Shown here: positions 54,363 through 63,960 of the stretch, piece after piece
Layout of the letters: every line of letters begins with the position of its first letter
Position numbering within the stretch: the first letter of the stretch is position 1
DNA from: Misgurnus anguillicaudatus
Lineage: Eukaryota; Chordata; Actinopteri; Cypriniformes; Cobitidae
Direction of reading: 5' to 3'
NCBI RefSeq assembly: GCF_027580225.2
Contig: NW_027395283.1
Location: 6,204,501-6,268,500, forward strand
Length of the DNA stretch: 64,000 nucleotides
Notes under the pieces: generated by a model
The model's database searches: none
Seen by the model: only the letters and a program-made list of their open reading frames with translations
Told to the model about the DNA's origin: nothing
Made by a program: the position numbers and the translations under genes

Positions 54363-54734
54363 GCACTCCTGGCATTGGGTTGTCCCGTGTGAAAGGAACA
54401 AATGACTCGGAGGACCCGAAGATGCGACAGGTGAACAAATCAATTCTCTTTCCGGCACAGAACCAATACATGTCACGCAGGCACACAAAATGAATGAATC
54501 ACTCTGCGAGACAACTCGTTCCCGAGTCATACTAAAGATTCGTTCAAAATGAAGGAATCGTTCATGGACGACCCATCACTAGACGACAGGCTGTACAGCA
54601 TGAGGAAAATGAAAGTTTAAACTGTCAAAACTTTAAAATGCATGCAAACAATACACTTTCAGCATAAGGATGCAATTATCCCTGATAGCTATGTGTTGTA
54701 TATGCTGTTTGATGGGGATGTGAAGACACGTTGC
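54363..54734. other. no gene seen; possible one-sided hAT end
   Basis: GAATCGTTCATGGACGACCC then ATCACTAG near 54560-54587 looks like the right tip of a common fish hAT MITE (CTAGTGATGGGTCGT inverted). The left tip was not found. Confidence 0.35.
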
Positions 54735-57107
54735 TGTCACAGGTGACGGTTTGTGAGGGCGGAACCAAAAGTGTGGAAGACGGGTTCCGCCCGACGATGG
54801 TCCGCCCGGACGTTTTACTCTGAACACCGGAATTTCCGGGGTTTCCCCGAAGACGAAATCAAGCTTGATTTCGCCCAGGTGAGGATAATTTACACAGCGG
54901 TTGCTGATAGGCTGATGAGGAGAAGAGGCAGAGGATATAAAGACCTTTGAAGACATCAAACGGTGTGCTTGTTGTGTACTTTGTGTACGCTGTGTTGCTG
55001 CTCTGCAGACGGACTACGCTGGTCTGATCGTTCCCCTGGGGAAGAGAGAAAAGGAAAGTTAGCTGGGCGAAGGAATACTGGGTGATTTCACTCGTGAGTG
55101 AGTGGATACAGAGCTTTTGAGTTTGCAGATACAGGAAAACTATTGACAACGAAGAGTGAGTAACAGTCGTAGTATTTCTCTGTGTAATACTTGGAAGAGG
55201 AGTTGCTTGGTGTGTGTTTTTGTGTTTGAGGTCCCTGGCCCCACTGGAGAGGGAAGCGTGGGCGAGCCGCGGGTTGACCGGAAACACGGACGAGACATTT
55301 GGTAAGAAGCGCCGTTTACTAATAGAGCAGTGGCCCTGCGGGAAAAAGAAGCGTGGGTGAGCCAGAGGAGTGATAAACAACGCGCCGGGGCTGTGAATAA
55401 CATACATCTTACTCTCATCGGTGGCCTTACCATCGCCCAACTATCCTCTCGAGGGAGTCGAAGCCAGGTGGCTAGGTCGATTGAGAATCACGTGAAGTGT
55501 GTACAAGAGTGCTGTGGGTGAGTTTCACTTATTAATGGTGTTTACGCTATGCTTTCTGTGTGTATGCTGTGCTTGTAGCGACCAAACTGCCCAGCCTCGG
55601 ACGAGTCGCGAGATGACGACATCTGTTGTGGCCTGAGTCCTACGGAGAGAGAGAAAACTAAGTCCTGGGCCCCGGGTGTGTCAACGAGAGCTTCACTCCT
55701 CTAAAGAGCAGACAGTGGTGAAACCCAGTGGTGAATAGGAGTGAGTATTGTAGAAAGTGCACCGTGTGGATTTAGGGTCATAGCTGTGTGTACTGACCTT
55801 TCCAACAGAAGCTCGTGGTGTGCGGAGCCTCGACGAAAGTTCGCCCCAACTCGTGACCCCGGTCGTGGAAACAGGAGGGGGAGTTCGGGAAGCGTTCGGC
55901 TCCGTGCCACTGGACCCATCAGTCCCTACGACGCCCGGAAAGCTTCAGTGGACGGGTGAAGGAATACGGTGCACCAACGCTGTAGCGAAAGTCCACTGTC
56001 TGTGCGTGAGTGTAAAGATCCCCAGTGCTGTGAGTAACTCACCCTGTGTAGTTATATTTGACCTGTGCTTATAGAAATCATTTACCTGTGTCCCAGCGAA
56101 TGCTCTGTGTGAACGAAGATCCCCAGTGCTGTGAGTAACTTAACTTGTGTAGTGATATTGACCTGTGCTTAAAGCAATCACTTACCTGTGTTCCAGCGAA
56201 TGCTCTGTGTGAACGAAGATCCCCAGTGCTGTGAGTAACTTATCCTGTGTAGTGATATTGACCTGTGCTTATAGCAATCACTTACCTGTGTCCCAGCGAA
56301 TGCTCTGTGTGAACGAAGATCCCCAGTGCTGTGAGTAACTTATCCTGTGTAGTGATATTGACCTGTGCTTAAAGAAATCACTTACCTGTGTTCCAGCGAA
56401 TGCTCTGTGTAAACCAAGATCCCCAGTACTGGAATGCCCTGTGAGAACCAAGACCCCCAGCGCTGTGAGTAACTTACCTTTGTGTGGTGACACTTACCTG
56501 TGTTCGCAGCAACCCCTATCTGTATTCCAGTGCACGCTCGGTGGGAACGAAGACCCCCAGTGCTGTGAGTAACTTACCTTGGTGTGGTGACATCTACCTG
56601 TGGTTGTGGTAATCGCCTACCTGGTGCCAGCGAGTGCTCTGTGGTGTACGAAGCCCCCAGTACTGTGAGTTGTCTCCCTGAACGTCTCGCTAACGATTCT
56701 CTGCTTCCAGGATCCGAAGAGCAACGTACCTAAGGCACAGGAGAGAGAAAACGGAGAGTTAGAGAAGTAGTGACTCGTAGCGAAGTACCGTTGGATAATT
56801 CTTTGTTTGATTCTGCCTCCAGGAAGAAGCGGAGCGCGCCACGGATTTTAGGACCAGAGCCCCAAAGGAGCCCCTGTCCCCAATCCTTGTCACAAGTGGC
56901 CCTGGAGGCGAGAAGAAGCCACATTAGTTTTAATTTGCCTTTTCCCCTTTCCCCTTTTTCCTTTTTAAATATTTAAATAAAGTTTATTTTAAACGTAGTA
57001 TACTCGTCTGTCTGGTCATTGGGGTGGTCTTGGGAAACTCCTCGAGGTGGAAGAGTTGAGAGGGGCGTGACCTTTAGCATATTCAGGTCCGCCCCCGGCC
57101 GTGACAT
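54735..57107 (+). mobile_element. large solo LTR-like element with internal tandem array
   Basis: TGTCACAGGTGACGG at the left and CCCCGGCCGTGACA at the right, bounded by TG...CA, with TTGC on both sides (54731-54734 and 57108-57111) as a 4-bp target duplication. A TATA box (GAGGATATAAAGACC, near 54935) and a polyadenylation signal (TTTAAATAAAGTTTATTTT, near 56970) in that order fit U3, R and U5 of one LTR. It is 2.37 kb with no coding frame of note; unusually long for an LTR. No internal retroviral genes remain. Assignment to a family was not possible. Confidence 0.55.
56010..56680 (+). repeat. tandem array, about 118-bp unit, about 6 copies, with splice-like sites
   Basis: Each unit has GATCCCCAGTGCTGTGAGTA, then TGACCTGTGCTTA, then CACTTACCTGTGTCCCAGCG and AATGCTCTGTGTGAACGAA. 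CTGTGAGTAACT matches a 5' splice site and CTGTGTYCCAG|CG resembles a 3' site, once per unit. The last units are shorter and more diverged. It lies in the presumed transcribed leader of the 54735-57107 element. Confidence 0.85.
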
Positions 57108-57189
57108 TGCGTTGTTAGGACCGGAGAGTGTCCTCATAGAAAATACACACATCTCTGTAGAAATTCAAATTGTCCACGGATCTGAGGCC

Positions 57190-57508
57190 TAGGGTGGCCA
57201 TTCATGCCAGTTCCACCCGACACGTCCCGAACATGTTTTCGGGTGCGTTCTCCGGAAGTTGCGTTGGTCGACCACATACGTCATCAAGGTTTAATATTTC
57301 GGGTTCAATTTCAGAAAAGCAACCGTTACATTTCAAGGTAAGAATGAAACTACAATGATTGTATGTCTTAAAAGAAATAAATCTTTATTTTCTAATGTAT
57401 TTTAACTGAAATGTGAGAACTTCGATGAAGTATGCGATCGTATCCGGAAAACGCACCCGAAATCCTGTTCAGGATGTGTCCGGCGAAACTGGCACGAATG
57501 GCCACCCG
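57190..57508. mobile_element. MITE with GGGTGGCCATTC ends
   Basis: TAGGGTGGCCATTCATGCCA at the left pairs with TGGCACGAATGGCCACCC at the right. Inner blocks also pair (GGGTGCGTTCTCCGG with CCGGAAAACGCACCC). Confidence 0.85.
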
Positions 57509-57595
57509 TCTAGCAATGGCAGCGTTGGCTTAATTAGAGGACATTTTCAATGGACGAATCCGAAGAGAATGAATTTTTAGGGACCACAATAATTT

Positions 57596-58040
57596 TCTGG
57601 CCCACGATGATAACTGGCTTATTTCAGATTTTCAAGGGCTATACTCTTGGAGCTCTGCGCTGAGTTGGGTCAGAATTTGGAAATAGAGACAGTGAGGAGC
57701 CACGCATTACACATACCTTTACAGGTGCTTACTACACTTGGTTTCCTGGTAACTGGTTCTTTCTAAAGAGAACTGGCAGACCGCTCAGGAAGAAGCCAGT
57801 CGTGTTTGAGCAGTGCAATGCCAGCTGTATGGGACGAGATTGGACGCAATTTGGAGGCTGTTATAAGGCCCTGACAAGGTTTTCCACATCATACTGGCCT
57901 GAGGAGTGCTGCACAATGTCGCGCACAAGCATGGCACACCCATTGGTGAGGTGGGGGCACCACCAGATGACCCTGACCCAGGACCAGTATATGTGCAGCA
58001 CATTCAACAAGCTTTTCAGGACCATCAACATGTAAGTGCA
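57596..58040 (+). pseudogene. HARBI1-like nuclease relic with the catalytic core deleted
   Basis: Starts near NWLISDFQ, then AILLELCAELGQNLEIETVR, HALHIPLQVLTTLGFLVTGS and (shifted) ELADRS-like NWQTAQEEASR, the N-terminal part of Harbinger nucleases. Then a short EQCNASCMGRDW stretch, and directly after it the C-terminal LHNVAHKHGTPIGEVGAPPD then DPDPGPVYVQHIQQAFQD. The DDE nuclease domain between these (about 150-200 codons) is missing. Frameshifts are present. It abuts the copied NLR 3' segment at 58107. Confidence 0.75.
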
Positions 58041-58106
58041 ACAAATAGTACTCAAATAGTTCATTTGTTGACCAATTCCTTTAATGAATTGCTTATTTCT
58101 GTGCTT

Positions 58107-58776
58107 ATATATGATGTTTGTTAATGGGGTTTGTTTGATAGGCCGACACCTCTATAGTTATGCACACTTGACTAGATGTTCATCTTAAACTCTTTTTATA
58201 ACAACTTGGTTTTTATTTCATGTTTTAAGCATTATTGATCCAATCATCAGAATACAGACAGAAATAACAACACAAACACAATATATACACAACAGATAAA
58301 CACAAAGTACAGATGATAAATGATAGAGATGAAGATTAGAAAAAAGAAGAGAAAGTCAACTTTTAAAATCTGATGGACACTTCACACAACTCTCTGTCGA
58401 GCTTTGACATTGATTCTGTTTCTCTTTATTTACACGACTGTCAACCTCCAGGACTTTTAAAATAAAGCATCACCTTCATTTTCTTACTGTTTGTGTGTGA
58501 ACTCATAAAACTGTCAGTGTGTCATTATATTATACTACATACATATCAATACATTCATCTCTTACATTGACATCAAATATTCAGAGGAAATAGATGAAAT
58601 GTGTTTTTGTATTGTTGTAGCTCATGTGTATGTGATAAACAGATTGTTGACATGTTTATTATGTTAAAGATTTCATTTCTATCACTGACTGACAGCATTA
58701 ATAGTTTGTTTTTCTATCTCTTCATCTGACACTGATGATGATCTCATATCTGATTGACTTTCTCTTTTATTTTTAG
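58107..58776. repeat. duplicated NLR 3' intron segment, copy 2
   Basis: Colinear with 48107-48776. It keeps the AG acceptor (TCTTTTATTTTTAG|GAC) and would open LTERQFFS before a stop. No LRR exon lies upstream of it, so it has no gene to belong to. Confidence 0.95.
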
Positions 58777-58849
58777 GACTGAAAGACAATTTTTTTCATG
58801 ACATTTCAAATGTTTGTCAGATGGTTTTCAGATCTGGACTGTGCTCAGG

Positions 58850-58968
58850 ACTCTTCTACTATAAACTCATGCTGTTGTAATAGATGCAGTATGAAGTTTA
58901 TCAATGTCTTACTGAAATAGACAAAGACAGATGAAAGCAGATGTTGCTCTTTCAGTATTGATGAGGTC
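58850..58968. repeat. 120-bp duplicated segment, copy 2
   Basis: CAGGACTCTTCTACTATAAA through CAGTATTGATGA, colinear with 52439-52560. In this copy it is only about 75 bp from the 58107-58776 block; in copy 1 it is 3.7 kb away, with transposons between. Confidence 0.92.
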
Positions 58969-59504
58969 TTTCCAGATGTGAAAGCTGCTCATTTAGACGC
59001 TAATCCTCCTCCATACTAACAGAGATGAAGACTTTTGATGTGAGCACTGATAACAAAGACCTACTACAAATAAAACAAACATAAAACTATGCTAACTATA
59101 GTTAAGTCATGCTTGATTTTCTTAAGGACGATTCATCTCATGTGCATTACATCTCATGGTGCTTTCATTCTTCCCTCATTCATGTCAGTACAGTCTGCAC
59201 ACGAGCGACATCTCGTGAACTTTGATTGTATTGCATCAAATGAGTCAATCTGGACCAAACCCGAACTCAAAAGTAATATTTAATACATTTATAAACTGAT
59301 GATTTTACCCCTGCTGATGTAAAACATTTCTGTTAGTGTTGATGTAAAACTAAGAGTAAACACAAGCTGTCAGAATTTATGTGTGAAACAGGTCGAGTCA
59401 TTCACTGTCTCTCTTTCATCTTTCTCTGAATCTCTCTCTCTCTGTGACATGAAATAAACATATTCAATAATCTAAACTTTACTGATATTAATTGTGCAGA
59501 CATC
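58969..59504. other. no gene seen
   Basis: AT-rich intergenic sequence with a short CT-rich run near 59428-59445. The 64-codon frame at 59089-59283 has no recognisable motif. Confidence 0.45.
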
Positions 59505-59945
59505 AGTATTACAAAACTGGTGTATAAACTGAAAAAATCACTGTATGGACAGCTGATATAATTGATAGAAGAAGTACTACAGGTTACTGCATTAACATGA
59601 ACAAAAATGATCCATTAATCTCATGAAGACTAAAAGACAGTCTACTGTTACACTGTCCACATGTGAAGCTGAGTTTATGACATTAACTGTGACTGTACAC
59701 GAGTGTTAGAAAACATTGATGGACTGAAATATCAATCTAGACTTTATGAAGACAATCAGGGTGTCATAGCGTCAGCAACAAATCCTGTAAACATGTGGAC
59801 ATTAAATGTCATTTTGTGAAGTCTGTGATAAAGGAGGACAGAATTAGTCTGAGATACTGTCCAACTGATGATATGATTGAAGATATACTAACAAAACCAG
59901 CAACAAACATCATGACATTTAACTCATTTATGTTTGCTGTATGAA
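59505..59945 (+). pseudogene. Ty1/Copia pol relic (RT motif and RNase H)
   Basis: KLVYKLKKSLYG at 59514 is the end-of-RT motif of Copia elements (VYKLKKSLYGLKQ). It is joined, with frameshifts, to GYCINMNKNDPLIS, TVTLSTCEAEFMTLTVTVHE, LYEDNQGVI and KHVDIKCHFVKSVIKEDRIS, then LRYCPTDDMIEDILTKPA. These are the RNase H blocks (STCEAEY, DNQGAI, KHVDIKYHF, ..TKPA) of Copia. Several frame breaks; inactive. Confidence 0.8.
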
Positions 59946-59975
59946 TTTTTCTTCTGTTGAAATGATCAAATAGAA

Positions 59976-60203
59976 ATGTGGGTGTTAATATTTATAAGTA
60001 TTGTGCTCTCATTTATATTTGATTTGTTTCACTTTTATTTTTGTGAGCCAGCCAATCACATTGCAGAGTGTATGTCATGTGACCTAATCAGTGACTGAAT
60101 GAATGCAGATGTTTCTGTTTAAATAAAGTACGCCAGTCAAAAAGAGAAACTGGTTGATGTGAAACAGTATTCTGTGTTGTCTGTGTAAGTTACTCTGTTA
60201 ACA
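59976..60203 (+). repeat. probable 3' LTR of the Copia relic
   Basis: TGTGGGTGTTAATATTTATA to CTCTGTTAACA, TG...CA bounded, about 228 bp. It directly follows the RNase H relic and a short purine stretch, and contains TTTAAATAAAG near 60118 as a polyadenylation signal. No 5' LTR is in the window. Confidence 0.6.
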
Positions 60204-60462
60204 GTAAACTTGTTTATTTCTGCACTCTCACACTAAAATTTTCTACAGTATACTACATTTTACTATTTCTTTACTAGAGTAAATACAAACGTTTACCGTA
60301 CTATATACTCCAGTTGATGAGTTAACTATAGTTAATGCTAGAGGATACTATAGTAAATACTGACTTTAATTAAATAGACCTTACTGATTTACACAGCACT
60401 TTATTTCATCAAACAATCAAATACCTGAACAGTCTGTGAACAATCATCCAGATTTCTCTCAG
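60204..60462. other. no gene seen
   Basis: AT-rich, with TATAGTAAAT/TTTACTATAG-like short palindromic repeats (60245-60365). No coding signal. Confidence 0.4.
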
Positions 60463-60680
60463 TTAGACTCCTGAAGATTTTGTCATGGGTGGTCTCATCA
60501 AGGAAAGGTCGAGATTTGAAACGGGGGTCACTATCATTTTAGGCAATCCATGTGTGCTAAAACACAGTTTCATTTTCATGATGGTAATTTGTGAAGTTGT
60601 TACAGGATAAATTTCCAACCATTTGGAACGAGAATCTACTAAAATCTTTCTCAAGGGTCCTGTATAATCCACATGTGTGA
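60463..60680 (-). pseudogene. Ty3/Gypsy integrase relic
   Basis: Minus-strand frame: MDYTGPLRKILVDSRSKWLE then IYPVTTSQITIMKMKLCFST and HGLPKMIVT. This is the start of the integrase catalytic core (VDYAGP...LVVVDAHSKW.E...M....T......L...F..HGLP..IVSDNG). The frame breaks just at the second catalytic Asp. It belongs to a different and older element than the adjacent 60779-61979 copy. Confidence 0.75.
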
Positions 60681-60778
60681 CCAGCAGACATCAGATGATC
60701 ACAGCCAGAACGCTCGTGACGATGGTGCCGGCCGGTGATCAGACCCACACTCTGTGTCTGAGCTGTGATACGAGACAG

Positions 60779-61096
60779 TGTCACGACTGGGATGCAGGAG
60801 TGAGGAAGTGAGGACGCAAGTGCAGAGTTCTGGTTGAATAAATAACATTTAATAAATAAACAAAACACGAGGAGTAAAAACAACAGGCAAGTAAGTAACA
60901 CAGGAACATCAAACGTGGAACAAGAACAGACATGAGAGTAACGACAATCATCCGGCAAGTGCACATACAACAGGCAGGGGTATATATACACACAGACTAA
61001 CGATACACAGGTGTGATGAGGCAGGTAATTAATTAACAAGAGTCCAGGTGACGACAATCGGAACAGACATAAAACATGACACGGATCACCGTGACA
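60779..61096 (-). repeat. LTR (3' LTR on the minus strand)
   Basis: Partner of 61662-61979. AATAAATAACATTTAATAAA within it gives, on the minus strand, a T-rich stretch; the TATA box is GGGGTATATATACACAC on the + strand. Confidence 0.92.
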
Positions 61097-61300
61097 TAAC
61101 CCCTCCCTCTACGAGTGGCTACCAGACACTCACATAAACACAAAACAAAAACAAAGTCTGGTAGCGAGAGTCCAAGGGAGGGGTGGAGGGCTTGGGGACC
61201 CTGGCGAAGCCGGCAGCCGCCGGGATGAGACCAACAGAACGGTTGGCCGGACTGCGCCAGGAGAACCGGAGCGATCGCTCCGAGAACCAAGGCAGACGAA

Positions 61301-61661
61301 TTACCCCCCTCCTGGGAATCGTCGACGATCAGATGCCCCCGGAAATCTTCTCCCATCCCCTCGCGGAAACGGAGACCCTCGCTCGGTAGCCACCCCGGGG
61401 AAATGATCGGGCGTGGTCCATTCCGGATCCTCCTGCGAGCAGGATGGTGGTCCTCCGAGGGACCGTCGATGACGACTCAACCGTTGGGGGACCGCCTGGG
61501 CCGATCCTCCTCCCGCAGGAGCGAGCGATCGCTCACGGTGGTCCCCAAGAGACATCGGGGCTGATGGGGAATGAACCCCGATGTCACTACTCCCCCTCGA
61601 CGAAACTCCTGGGGAGCCGCCCTCCGTGAACTCGCTGCGTCCAATAATGGCCGGATGATTC
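61301..61661 (-). pseudogene. short gag-like remnant inside the LTR element
   Basis: Directly after the 5' LTR (minus) comes ATCATCCGGCCATTATTGGA, then a frame reading LDAASSRRAAPQEFRRGG. Another frame (61301-61555) is rich in Arg, Gly, Pro and Ser and has no known motif. By position it is leftover gag leader. Confidence 0.3.
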
Positions 61662-61979
61662 TGTCACGACTGGGATGCAGGAGTGAGGAAGTGAGGACGC
61701 AAGTGCAGAGTTCTGGTTGAATAAATAACATTTAATAAATAAACAAAACACGAGGAGTAAAAACAACAGGCAAGTAAGTAACACAGGAACATCAAACGTG
61801 GAACAAGAACAGACATGAGAGTAACGACAATCATCCGGCAAGTGCACATACAACAGGCAGGGGTATATATACAAACAGACTAACGATACACAGGTGTGGT
61901 GAGGCAGGTAATTAATTAACAAGAGTCCAGGTGACGACAATCGGAACAGACATAAAACATGACACGGATCACCGTGACA
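61662..61979 (-). repeat. LTR (5' LTR on the minus strand)
   Basis: Differs from the left LTR by about three changes (for example ATACAAACAGAC and GGTGTGGTGAGG here). Confidence 0.92.
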
Positions 61980-62056
61980 GACAGAGCTGTGATCAGACCT
62001 CATATCTGATCATGTGACAGTCTTTGTGTCTGTAATGTCTCTCCTTACACACTTAC

Positions 62057-62213
62057 GTGCTACAACCTGCAGGTTAAGGACACAGGTGCTCTTTCCTATG
62101 ATGTTTGACGCAGTGCACTGATACAGGCCGGATGTGCTGGTGATGATGTTTCTCAGTGTCCCTGCATCTGATCTGAGAACAGCACCATCAGTTATCTTAT
62201 ACATTTCATTCAT
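62057..62213 (-). CDS. lone immunoglobulin-domain exon fragment
   Basis: Acceptor GAATGTGCAG and donor GCAC|GTAAGT (minus strand) bound 157 nt. It encodes [16 protein letters not shown], then [20 protein letters not shown] and LQVVA. SGxYxCxAxNxxGxxxCxLxL is the C-terminal half of a V/I-type Ig domain; a second Cys in the G strand is seen in CXADR/VSIG-like adhesion proteins. The first half, membrane segment and partner exons were not found, and transposon relics lie just downstream. It may be one exon of a gene extending beyond what I can resolve, or a relic. Confidence 0.5.
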
Positions 62214-62824
62214 CTGCACATTCAACACACACTTTAGATTTCAGTGGAGAAAATAAAGAAACTGTGAATAATGTTTCTATTGTCTATGACACACTGCAGA
62301 ATAACTGTAATAACACAAATGTCCTGTAGGTGGCAATGGAGGCGGAGTTTTCTTTGCATCTTTTAATGTTTAATGTCTGATAATTATCTTGATATTTTGT
62401 CTTTTTATTCAATGAAATGTTTATGTTAGCACAATTATATTTTATCATTAAACTAAAAGTGTGTGTTTTTTTAAGACCTCGCTGTGTTTATTAAAACAAA
62501 CACTTGATAAAGTTCACACTATGATAAATACATGAATGTAAATGTAGTTCACACAAATAATAAAATATCACTTAGTCTACATTATATTAAACTCATATGA
62601 CTTTATTAGGCTTATATTAGTTAAACAAAAGAGGAGTAATTTTGATTTGAGTTTAATTATTGTTAATGCTGATGTGCTCTTTGTTTCATGCAGTGAATGT
62701 AAACATATTGACTCACATTAATGATTAAGTCTCGTTTATAAATTAAATTATTTGTAATCAGATGTTTAATGTTTGTTTACTGTCAGCAGAGGGAGAAACA
62801 CCTCAAACACTTCCTCATACAATA
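62214..62824. other. no gene seen
   Basis: AT-rich intergenic DNA between the minus-strand Ig exon and the promoter of NLR gene B. Confidence 0.5.
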
Positions 62825-62887
62825 GTGACGTCACAGATGAAAGTGAAAGTAAATTGTTTCGTGTTTATCTTCCGCCATTTTGAACAG
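62825..62887 (+). promoter_or_regulatory. promoter and noncoding first exon of NLR gene B, CRE and ISRE-like sites
   Basis: TGACGTCA (CRE, 62826-62833) is followed by GAAAGTGAAAGT (62839-62850), which fits the IRF/ISRE core GAAANNGAAA, and by a YY1-like CCGCCATTTTG (62872-62882). A donor ACAG|GTAGAG follows 62887, so a short untranslated exon probably starts here. Another possible 5' exon ends at 63049 (TTCAG|GTGAGA). The acceptor before the coding exon is CATTCAG at 63319. The sites suggest interferon or immune induction. Inferred from consensus only. Confidence 0.5.
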
Positions 62888-63368
62888 GTAGAGTTGATTT
62901 CTTAACATATCGATGATCAAAGTGATTAATATAACATGTATAAATAGCTTTACAGGTATTTTTGTGTGTAGTTGATGTTAAAGTTGTAGTATTTTGAGAA
63001 AGTGAATCCAGTCAGATTGTGATGACAGCGAGTGTTCAGGTGTGTTCAGGTGAGATGAGACGCTTTTCACTTCCTCATTCATAGTTTCTTTTAAGATTTA
63101 ATCATTTATATTTAATTGTTTCTTATGGGAATATTAATGTTATTTATTGAATGTTTTGCGTTGTTTGTGACTCTGAACATCATTTATGTTGTGTTTATGT
63201 GAGGTGATGTTGTGTAGTTGTGTTGACGCAGTTGTTTCTTCAACACTCATTTATCTGAATTATAATGTCTGTTTATTCACTTTAAGTTTATTTTGTGTCT
63301 GAATATTATTTTCATTCAGTATCAGTTGTGGAGATCAGATTGATCAGATTCACCTCTGCAGCTCCATC

Positions 63369-63418
63369 ATGGATCAAACACAAACATCAACACATGAAGA
63401 TTTTTCTCCAGGATGCAG
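63369..63418 (+). CDS. NLRC3-like gene B, first coding exon
   Basis: ATG at 63369, MDQTQTSTHEDFSPGC plus AG, donor AG|GTACTT. 50 nt and phase 2, as in gene A at 8540-8589. The exon probably starts at 63320 with untranslated sequence. Confidence 0.75.
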
Positions 63419-63549
63419 GTACTTTATAGAAACACTTTATTACATAACAATTATATTATAATAATAAGTATTAAAGTATAATTTTATCACAATAATTGAA
63501 AAAATATTAGTAATGTAATTTAAAGTATTAAATCTGTTGTGTGTTATAG

Positions 63550-63663
63550 TTCAGATCATCAGAAGAGATCAGATTCAGAGATCAGTTGTGTGTCTATGAA
63601 GAGTGATCGGTCTATGCATCATCCAATAGAGTTTAAGAATGAAGAGACAAGACCCGCACACAG
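63550..63663 (+). CDS. NLRC3-like gene B, N-terminal repeat exon
   Basis: Acceptor TGTTATAG, donor CAG|GTATAA, 114 nt, phase 2. It encodes SDHQKRSDSEISCVSMKSDR then SMHHPIEFKNEETRPAHR, homologous to the 8812-8928 exon of gene A, with a diverged end. Confidence 0.75.
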
Positions 63664-63960
63664 GTATAAAATATCTTTACTACTATTATTGTAGTTTTTA
63701 CAATCGTGTATTTTGTCAAAGAGAGGAGAAATTATTCTTCATTATCAGACATATTCATGCAGAGAGACATCTGTGAAAGCACCCATTTAAATTTACAGTC
63801 TTTGTATTAAAAAAGTGAAAATGAAAAGATCATATAAAAGTTTTATTAGTAAGTTACATTCACAGCAGTATAAAAACTGTAGAGTGAATAAAGTCATGTG
63901 AAAAATCTGACTAATATTAAAGTGTAAAGTGATTCTTGATTCTCATTCTTGCCGTTCAGA

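Larger units (their letters stand above)
60779..61979 (-). mobile_element. young short LTR retrotransposon, TSD GACAG
   Basis: Direct LTRs of 318 bp (60779-61096 and 61662-61979) bounded by TGTCACGAC...CCGTGACA on the + strand. GACAG flanks both sides (60774-60778 and 61980-61984). The minus orientation is set by a polypurine tract (minus: GTAGAGGGAGGGG) next to the left LTR and a TATA box (minus: GTGTATATATACCCC). LTRs differ at only a few sites, so it inserted recently. The 565-bp interior has no pol, so movement must have depended on another element. Confidence 0.93.

Noticed and set aside
54859..55959. Frames up to 193 codons on both strands
   Set aside because: They lie inside the LTR-like element, overlap one another on opposite strands and show no retroviral or host motif.
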